From: Mesorhizobium sp. WSM3859
Lineage (GTDB): Bacteria; Pseudomonadota; Alphaproteobacteria; Rhizobiales; Rhizobiaceae
Direction: 5' to 3'
Assembly: GCF_002295065.1 (NCBI RefSeq)
Contig: NZ_NSGG01000011.1
Location: forward strand, 1 to 64,000
Length of the DNA stretch: 64,000 nt
The position numbers and the translations under genes were made by a program. This document shows positions 58,114 through 64,000 of this stretch, piece by piece. Position 1 is the stretch's first letter, and every line of letters starts with the position of its first letter. The notes under the pieces were generated by a model that was not told the DNA's origin, searched no databases, and saw only the letters and a program-made list of their open reading frames with translations.

Positions 58114-61100
58114 ATGGGCAGGAAGCTCCGTCTCCAGGTACCAAAGGGCTTCGAAACCGTACGTGCGCTGGTATCGATCCTTGCGAGCGACCTCACGGTC
58201 AAGCGTTCGACCACGCTCAAAGAGGCGGCGGGCGGCATCGTGCTCGATCCAGGCGTCTATGCTGCACGCGCGGTGCTGGCGGATGGCCGCGTGCTGCAGG
58301 CGGCTTTCCAGCTGGACAAAGGCAGAAAGGAGGCAGTGGTCGAACTTGCCGCCATGCCGGCGCGACAGCCGCTTGCGGCTGCTGGTTCGTCATTGCAGCG
58401 AGGCGAGGAAAGCGATGTCCGTCAGGTCGACACGGTGCTGGAGAGCGCGGTTCTCAACCAGCTTGCGCGGCCTTTCGACGTACCGACGCTGGAGGTCCCC
58501 ACAGATCTGATCTCTCCCCTCGAGCCGCCGTTGCTATCGCTGGCCACACTCGATCTTGACGGCAATACTGTCGGGGCAGAGTTTCCGTTGGTGGCGGATT
58601 CGGCAGGCAAGGCTGTCGTTTCGCGAGATGCCAGCCCCCGGTTTGTCAGAGCACGGTACCCTGCCGGCGAGTTGCTCGTCGCCGCACCTACCAGCTCCAG
58701 CGAGTCGGCGACGCTGGTGCTCACGCCTGGCAGTCCGCGGGAAGTCCACATCGACCTTGAGGACGACGATGCGGATCTTCTGCTCGCCTACCTCGACGGT
58801 CGTCGGGTCGAGCAGCTTTCGCAACTCGTCGAAGGCTACTGGGAGCGCTCGCGCGAACTCCTCGAGCACAAGTACGAACACCCGGTGGCAGCTGCTATCG
58901 GTGCGTATGTGATGGTGCTTGTCGGTTCGCCCCATCTAAGCGAGGCCGATTGCCTCTCGTCTGGCAACTGGTTGGATCGCTGGACCAGCAACCTGTTCTA
59001 CGACTTTCCCTGGTTGGTCGACGGCCTATGCATTCGCGGCGAGATCCTGGCCAGGCGCGGCGAGCACGAGGAGGCTGTCGAGCTGTTTTGCCAAATGCCC
59101 GGGCGCGGATTGCCGATGTTCACATTCGGCTTCCGCTTTGCGCTCGACCGCTTGAGCGGCTATCGCAATGCCGCCGCCAAAGGGTTGCTAGCAAAGGACC
59201 ACCTGACGCGCATTGACGTCGTCCTGAAGCGATTGCAAAGGCTCGCCGTGACGGTTGACTTCCGCCGCCCCGTGCTGAGTTCATGGCGCCCTTCTCCTGT
59301 AACTGGGCAGGCCGAGATGGGCACGCCAACAGCTGGTGACCCACCTAGTCAGGACGTCCCCCGGCGCACGGTTTCCGGCCCGACTGTCAAGGAATTGCAG
59401 CCTCGGTCATCCGCGACCGTGGGCCTGGCAGGCATCAACGCCGCATCACCAGAAGTGAGGGAAACTTCGATGACCGAGGCATTCGAGCGCGAACGCAGGC
59501 GCAATGCGCGCGCTTCGCGCAACGAGGAGTTCGTGCAGCGGCTGCTCGCCAGGCACTCCGAGGCGAGTGCACGCTACCGGGGCATGCTCCAGTCGGCTTC
59601 CGCGGTGGAAGAATCTGTGCTGGATGAAATGGACTCCGACGCGGCCGGGCCCTCGGCGGCGGGCCGCGAAGCTGTCCTGGAAACGATTGTGCGCAAAGAG
59701 CGCCCGGTGCTTTTTGTTTCCAACGATTGGCTGGACGTTGTCAACGTCACGACCTTCGGCGTCGAGGCGGAAGAACTGGTGCGCGACCTCAACGCGCGCC
59801 GCACCACCTTGCAGCCACTGATGCCGCTGGTCGGACGCATCGATGTGACCTCCTTCCCTGGCGCCGATTTCGTTGGCACGGGATGGTTCGTTGACAGCAA
59901 CATCGTCGTCACCAATCGGCACGTGGCCGAGTTGATCGCCCACAGGGACGGCCGCAGATATGCTTTCACCCGCGGCGTCGGCGGAACGATCGCAGCCTCG
60001 CTTAATACTCTGCACGAGTTCGACGACCTCGCCGTCGACGCTGCGCGCGCCTTCGCGGTGGAGGAGGTGCTCTACATCGAGCGTGATCCGGCGATCGACA
60101 TCGCATTCCTCAGAGTGCGTCGGCGCACCGACGGCGCGCGCCCAGATCGCATCGCAATTTCAGCAGCCGATGCGGTTCCGGATTCTTCGGTTGTGACCGT
60201 GGGTTATCCGGCGCGCGCCTCCAAACGTATCATACCCGACCAGCAGTTGATGGAGGATCTTTATCGCGGCCGCTATGACGTCAAGCGAGCGGCCCCCGGC
60301 CTGGCACTGCCGCGCGACGGTGCCTCCTGGCGCCACGATTGCACCACACTCGGCGGCGCCTCAGGCTCGCCTGTGCTCGATCCCACGACCGGGATGGCAG
60401 TAGGCCTGCATTTTGCCGGCCTCTACGAGGAGGCCAATTTCGCTGTCCCCGCTTCGATCTTGCGAGACTACGTGTCGAAGAAGCGCTGGACGACACCGCC
60501 GCCGGAAATCGAGACCTCCAGCCCGCCAAAGCCACAAATGGCGGCTAAAACGCAGGCGGCAGTCGGCGCCACATCCGCGCTCAGCGCGGGTGTAGTGAGC
60601 ATCACCATTCCGCTCACCATCTCCGTCAGCCTTGGGCAGCCGGCTGCCGGAACCAACACAACCGCAGCTGTGGCCACGGTCGGCAATTCGGCCACCGAGG
60701 CCGAAGCCGCAGTCAAGGCGTTTTGGGCCGCCAGGCCAGACGGCGTGATCGCCGCACGAATAGGATTTGGCAGTGTGGCTGGCGCAATCGGCGATCAGCC
60801 TTACATCGCGGCCGCTGCGCCTGCGGACAAGTTGGCCGAGGTGACACGGCGTGGGCCGGCAAGCTTCGCTGGCTACGAGGTGCGCTATCAACCGGCCAAC
60901 GCCACAGAGATGATCGACGGCCTGGCACTTGCCGAGTCGGTCGATAGCATTTCCTATGACGACGACGCCCGAACCGGACCGGCTTTCTCATTCGATCAAG
61001 TCAACGAAGAGATGACTGTCAGGGCACATGTGGGGCCGGAATATTCCTGGGACGAGCTCAAAGCCTTCCTGTCAGGTGACAGTAGCGAGCTTGTCTCGGC

Positions 61101-62277
61101 GATCTATGAATTCCACGCACCACAAATCAAGGACGCCATTGAGGTGCGGCTCGATAGCGGTGCGGCGCTGACACTGGTCTGTGACAACGTTACCTACGCT
61201 CCCGTCAAGAACCCCAGAGAGGAGTTCGATCGAGACCGCGTTTTCAACGACTGGAACAACCGCTTCCACGGACATTTTCAGCGCGTCGTGCCGCCGGAGG
61301 GCCGCGCGGGGCTGATTTCGGACGCTTACCACATCAAGGTAACCGTAAAAGACGATGAGAGCTTCTGGCTGTCTTCGGGGAACTGGAAGGCTGGTTCGAG
61401 CCAGCCCGTCATCACTCAGGCCCAGCGCGACGATGCGGCCCGCGTCGATCTGCCGGGTAATCGCGAGTGGCACGTGGTGATCGAAAACGCCAAACTGGCC
61501 GGCCGCTTCCGCAGCCACATCCTGCAGGATTTCCATCGTTCACAGGACCTCGGCGGCGGCGAGCGGCCGCGACAGCGCGAGGCGTCGGACATCCTTGTCG
61601 ACGTGGCTCTCGACCAGCAAATCCTGGAGGAGCGCCCGCCGCCCAGCCGACTGCTCGAGCCCAGAACCTTCTCTGGCCGCATTCGGACTAAACCCCTGCT
61701 CACCCCCGACCAAGAAGGGGCCGTCTATTCAGAGGCGGTGCTGGAACTGATTCGGTCGGCACGCCAGAGCCTGCATTTTCAAATTCCCTATATCGCAATG
61801 CCATCGAACCCGAACGCGGATCGCGGCTTTATTGATCGGCTGATCGAAGCCCTGACAGACAAGCTCCTGTCGCTTCCGGACGCAAAGGTGATCCTGCGCT
61901 CGGGCGGGTCGAAATTCTCCGCCCCTACCCACGCTGCGTGGTTCTTCAAGTCGAAGGGCGTGGATATCGAAAATCGCCTCAAGCAGATTGAAAACCATCA
62001 CACCAAGGGCATGGTCGTCGACGGTAAGCAGGTGCTGATCGGGAGTCACAACTGGAGCAAGCCGGGCGTGACGCTCAACCGCGACGCCTCGCTCATCTTC
62101 GCCGATCCTGACATCGCCAATTATTTCGAGGAGGCGTTCGATATCGACTGGCAGCGCGCCAGCCGTATTCGACCACGCGAGTTTAGCCGCGAATCCATCC
62201 GTGGGGCCGTTAGCGATGCCCCTCCCCAGGGGTTCATGCGGATTCCGCTGTCGGAGTTGCTCAAGGACGAGGACTAG
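58114..62277 (+). CDS. Trypsin-like serine protease fused to a phospholipase D (two HKD) domain
   Basis: A 1387-residue multidomain protein, no signal peptide. Residues 1-95 are beta-rich; about 210-390 is helical, TPR-like. The S1 protease spans about 565-770 with the triad His603 (VVTNRHVAE), Asp662 (DPAIDIAFL) and Ser750 (GGASGSPV). After a Thr/Ala linker, a PLD domain covers about 985-1360 with both HxKx4D motifs: HIKVTVKD (His1073) then SSGNW, and HTKGMVVD (His1296) then IGSHNW. So it is a potential protease and phosphodiesterase in one chain. ATG 58114 follows the caspase stop by 2 bases; an earlier GTG 58090 overlaps it. All active residues are intact. Confidence 0.9.
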   Translation: MGRKLRLQVPKGFETVRALVSILASDLTVKRSTTLKEAAGGIVLDPGVYAARAVLADGRVLQAAFQLDKGRKEAVVELAAMPARQPLAAAGSSLQRGEESDVRQVDTVLESAVLNQLARPFDVPTLEVPTDLISPLEPPLLSLATLDLDGNTVGAEFPLVADSAGKAVVSRDASPRFVRARYPAGELLVAAPTSSSESATLVLTPGSPREVHIDLEDDDADLLLAYLDGRRVEQLSQLVEGYWERSRELLEHKYEHPVAAAIGAYVMVLVGSPHLSEADCLSSGNWLDRWTSNLFYDFPWLVDGLCIRGEILARRGEHEEAVELFCQMPGRGLPMFTFGFRFALDRLSGYRNAAAKGLLAKDHLTRIDVVLKRLQRLAVTVDFRRPVLSSWRPSPVTGQAEMGTPTAGDPPSQDVPRRTVSGPTVKELQPRSSATVGLAGINAASPEVRETSMTEAFERERRRNARASRNEEFVQRLLARHSEASARYRGMLQSASAVEESVLDEMDSDAAGPSAAGREAVLETIVRKERPVLFVSNDWLDVVNVTTFGVEAEELVRDLNARRTTLQPLMPLVGRIDVTSFPGADFVGTGWFVDSNIVVTNRHVAELIAHRDGRRYAFTRGVGGTIAASLNTLHEFDDLAVDAARAFAVEEVLYIERDPAIDIAFLRVRRRTDGARPDRIAISAADAVPDSSVVTVGYPARASKRIIPDQQLMEDLYRGRYDVKRAAPGLALPRDGASWRHDCTTLGGASGSPVLDPTTGMAVGLHFAGLYEEANFAVPASILRDYVSKKRWTTPPPEIETSSPPKPQMAAKTQAAVGATSALSAGVVSITIPLTISVSLGQPAAGTNTTAAVATVGNSATEAEAAVKAFWAARPDGVIAARIGFGSVAGAIGDQPYIAAAAPADKLAEVTRRGPASFAGYEVRYQPANATEMIDGLALAESVDSISYDDDARTGPAFSFDQVNEEMTVRAHVGPEYSWDELKAFLSGDSSELVSAIYEFHAPQIKDAIEVRLDSGAALTLVCDNVTYAPVKNPREEFDRDRVFNDWNNRFHGHFQRVVPPEGRAGLISDAYHIKVTVKDDESFWLSSGNWKAGSSQPVITQAQRDDAARVDLPGNREWHVVIENAKLAGRFRSHILQDFHRSQDLGGGERPRQREASDILVDVALDQQILEERPPPSRLLEPRTFSGRIRTKPLLTPDQEGAVYSEAVLELIRSARQSLHFQIPYIAMPSNPNADRGFIDRLIEALTDKLLSLPDAKVILRSGGSKFSAPTHAAWFFKSKGVDIENRLKQIENHHTKGMVVDGKQVLIGSHNWSKPGVTLNRDASLIFADPDIANYFEEAFDIDWQRASRIRPREFSRESIRGAVSDAPPQGFMRIPLSELLKDED

Positions 62278-62371
62278 GCACGAACGAAGGCGAGCGTCGC
62301 CGCCGCTTGTCTCCTTTTTGGGTCACGACTGGCGACGCTTTTCAGATCAAAGCCAACTTGGAGGGGAGCCC

Positions 62372-64000
62372 ATGCCGCCTGTGATCACCGACAACAACTT
62401 CCCTGGATCCGATGACGGACTGGCCGTTCCCGTGCGGCGCCTTGTCGATGGCCCTTTCGGGCTTCGCATCGAAAATCTCGATCGAACCGATCCACCAACG
62501 CCCTACAAAGCAGGCGGCGTACCGCGCTCCGGCGCCTTTAACACCAACGTGCTGACGCTACCCGTCGGCGGCGGCATGCCCGAGCTTAAGGTGTTGTGCA
62601 AGATTTCCGGCTTTGATCCTTCCGCAACGCCGATCCTCTGGCGGCTGCAGACCAGGCATGTGCTGGGGCGCTTTCAGCGCAGTGGCGGCACGAAAAATGA
62701 TCCGAGCTACAAGTCCAAGGTCGTGTCGCTCAGCGACGAATGGCGCGGCCAAAGTAGCGCACCAGGCTTCACGCTGTTTGCGAAGAGCGAGGCTGCGGCC
62801 GATCATGTCGGCGGCGGCCACGCCATCCTGAGCGTCGCGGTGAAGCCGCCGGGCGCGACCGCTTGGCTGCAGGATTTCACCCATTTGCGCATCGTCGGCG
62901 CCAATCCGGACCGTGATGCAGTGAAGGTTTATATCCGTGCAGCGTTACCCAAGCGCGACGCTAATCTCTGGTCGATGCTCGACGCGATCTTCGCCTGGGA
63001 GGCCGGCTACAAGCAGTTCCGTCCCAAGAGTTACTCCGGCGACATATACAAGGGTGTCTCGTTCAAGTGGCCGGCCGATCCTAGCTGGTTTCCGCTTTCA
63101 TCTTTCGACTTCGGCGTCGGACTTTCTCAGTTCACCCACCCCGACCAGTTGACCGCATCGATCGCCTGGGACTGGCGCGACAACATGAGTTCGGGCATCA
63201 ACATCTTTCTCGATGCGCTTCGCTCGAGCCACAAGCCGGGCGTCACCTGGATCGACTGGGCCATTGCCGGCTGGACACGCTATAACGGCAGTGGCGATTA
63301 CGCTGCCAAGCGTGCCAAATCCGATGACGGCAAGCTGGTTTCGACCAAGGCCACTCCGAACAATCTCGATCTTAAGGCCCTCACGTCGAAACTGAAGCTG
63401 ATCAAGGCACCGACTTGGCCGGCCTGGCCAGCCGATACGCTATTTGCCAGCACCACTGCAGTATTTGAAAGCGTTGCCGGGGTTTCGCGCTCAGGCGTCG
63501 AAGCGATCGTCGAAGCAGTCAGCGCCCGGGTGACTGACCGCGACACGCTCCTCTGGGTGTGGCCGCAAATCGAAGCTGAGGTACTCTCGTTCGATTCGCA
63601 CTTGGAAACGCCTCTCTTTCCCGGCATCGACGCGGAACTTGTCGAAGATCTGCGCAGCCAACTCAGCCGAGCGGAACTTCAAAGCGCCCTGCAGCATGCA
63701 CTCGTCACTGCCCTGCAGCAAATCGAGCGCTCAGCGAGCCGAGGAAGAATGTCCGGCCCAACGCTTGAGTCAACGATGGAATTGTCAGATGCCGCGGCCT
63801 CAGGCAGCGCGCAGGCCGAGTGGAACAAACTTTCGATATTCGTCAGGAAAAACATCGGACGCGGTTTTGCGGGATATATAGCGGTCCGAACGAACCTGCT
63901 GAGCCAATTCGGCGCACCCAATGATCCGGATAAGGCGATCAGGCGGATCAATGCTTATTATGGACAGTTAACCGGTGCCGCATTTCCAAAGCCCAACACG
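62372..64000 (+). CDS. Large protein with lytic-transglycosylase-like stretch, C-terminus beyond window
   Basis: An open frame of 543 codons reaching the end of the window without a stop. GGAGGGGA precedes ATG 62372. Residues about 195-320 run in the order of lysozyme-like transglycosylases: a Glu in FAWEAGYKQF, FGVGLSQFTHP (the GLMQ position), WRDNMSSGINIFLDAL (the N...G..yL helix) and AGWTRYNGSGDYA (the AYNaG position). The first 180 residues are beta-rich without known family, the last 170 helical. The Glu context is not the standard ES, so activity is uncertain. It lies 94 bases after the S1-PLD gene, same strand, so probably the same operon. Confidence 0.7.
   Translation, partial: MPPVITDNNFPGSDDGLAVPVRRLVDGPFGLRIENLDRTDPPTPYKAGGVPRSGAFNTNVLTLPVGGGMPELKVLCKISGFDPSATPILWRLQTRHVLGRFQRSGGTKNDPSYKSKVVSLSDEWRGQSSAPGFTLFAKSEAAADHVGGGHAILSVAVKPPGATAWLQDFTHLRIVGANPDRDAVKVYIRAALPKRDANLWSMLDAIFAWEAGYKQFRPKSYSGDIYKGVSFKWPADPSWFPLSSFDFGVGLSQFTHPDQLTASIAWDWRDNMSSGINIFLDALRSSHKPGVTWIDWAIAGWTRYNGSGDYAAKRAKSDDGKLVSTKATPNNLDLKALTSKLKLIKAPTWPAWPADTLFASTTAVFESVAGVSRSGVEAIVEAVSARVTDRDTLLWVWPQIEAEVLSFDSHLETPLFPGIDAELVEDLRSQLSRAELQSALQHALVTALQQIERSASRGRMSGPTLESTMELSDAAASGSAQAEWNKLSIFVRKNIGRGFAGYIAVRTNLLSQFGAPNDPDKAIRRINAYYGQLTGAAFPKPNT

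Noticed and set aside
53188..64000. Bacterial gasdermin or CRISPR-linked caspase system
   Set aside because: No gasdermin-like short protein with lipidated Cys, no Cas or CHAT genes, and no NTPase sensor are visible in the window.
51714..64000. Complete prophage
   Set aside because: Beyond the terminase no portal, capsid, tail, lysis or replication genes are recognisable.

Overview
The window looks like chromosomal or symbiosis-plasmid DNA from a GC-rich alphaproteobacterium of the Rhizobiales, most like Mesorhizobium or a relative. The reasons are codon usage, the density of sugar and peptide ABC importers, the EryH-like and apiose genes, and the recombinase/DUF2924/DUF3489/DUF5681/terminase module typical of rhizobial integrated elements. 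No rRNA, tRNA or CRISPR array was found. All assignments come from reading motifs; no database search was run.

Region 1 (1-16.8 kb) is a D-apiose catabolic locus. It encodes an apiose dehydrogenase (apdG), apionolactonase (apnL), apionate oxidoisomerase (apnO), 3-oxo-isoapionate kinase (oiaK), a RuBisCO-like protein (oiaX or oiaT type) and the first residues of a triosephosphate-isomerase-like protein resembling EryH. It also has a GntR/FCD regulator and two ribose-type ABC importers, one with ATPase and permease fused in one chain. Four similar near-palindromic 19-bp sites (TGGTAT...) precede the RLP operon, the first importer, apnO and the second importer, so they probably form one regulon. 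A 5'-truncated permease follows at 17.0-17.75 kb.

Region 2 (17.8-27.8 kb) holds a FAD oxidoreductase divergent from a LysR regulator, then an overlapping operon of hydantoinase/oxoprolinase A and B subunits, a small [2Fe-2S] protein and a FAD/BFD-type oxidoreductase. A second DAO-type oxidoreductase and an Lrp/AsnC regulator close the block. Two matching T-N11-A LysR boxes flank the LysR gene.

Region 3 (27.8-46.4 kb) is an amine/peptide catabolic block: a Dpp-type ABC importer with a Tat-signal binding protein, two HAD enzymes, a class III aminotransferase, a PuuB-like oxidase, two aldehyde dehydrogenases, a tartrate/malate dehydrogenase, a cupin, a hydroxyacid dehydrogenase and an ArgE-like deacylase. 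Two paralogous double-GNAT proteins lie within the block and at its right edge. An exact (GCAGTAGG)x10 array with an inverted degenerate copy separates two convergent genes.

Region 4 (46.9-53.2 kb) is an integrated-element module: a large serine recombinase, DUF2924, DUF3489, a DNA methyltransferase that has lost its N-terminus at a chimeric junction, DUF5681 and a phage-type large terminase. No phage structural genes are visible.

Region 5 (53.2-64.0 kb, running off the end) is the most unusual part. A tightly packed operon encodes a small ORF, a YbaY/YscW-like beta-domain protein, an astacin-type zinc protease, a caspase-like protease, a 1387-residue fusion of a trypsin-like protease with a two-HKD phospholipase D, and a protein with a lytic-transglycosylase-like stretch. 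Divergent to it is a membrane protein with a periplasmic beta-rich part and a long helical part. Three protease classes plus a phosphodiesterase in one operon beside mobile-element genes suggest a proteolytic conflict, cell-death or effector system. This function is inference only.
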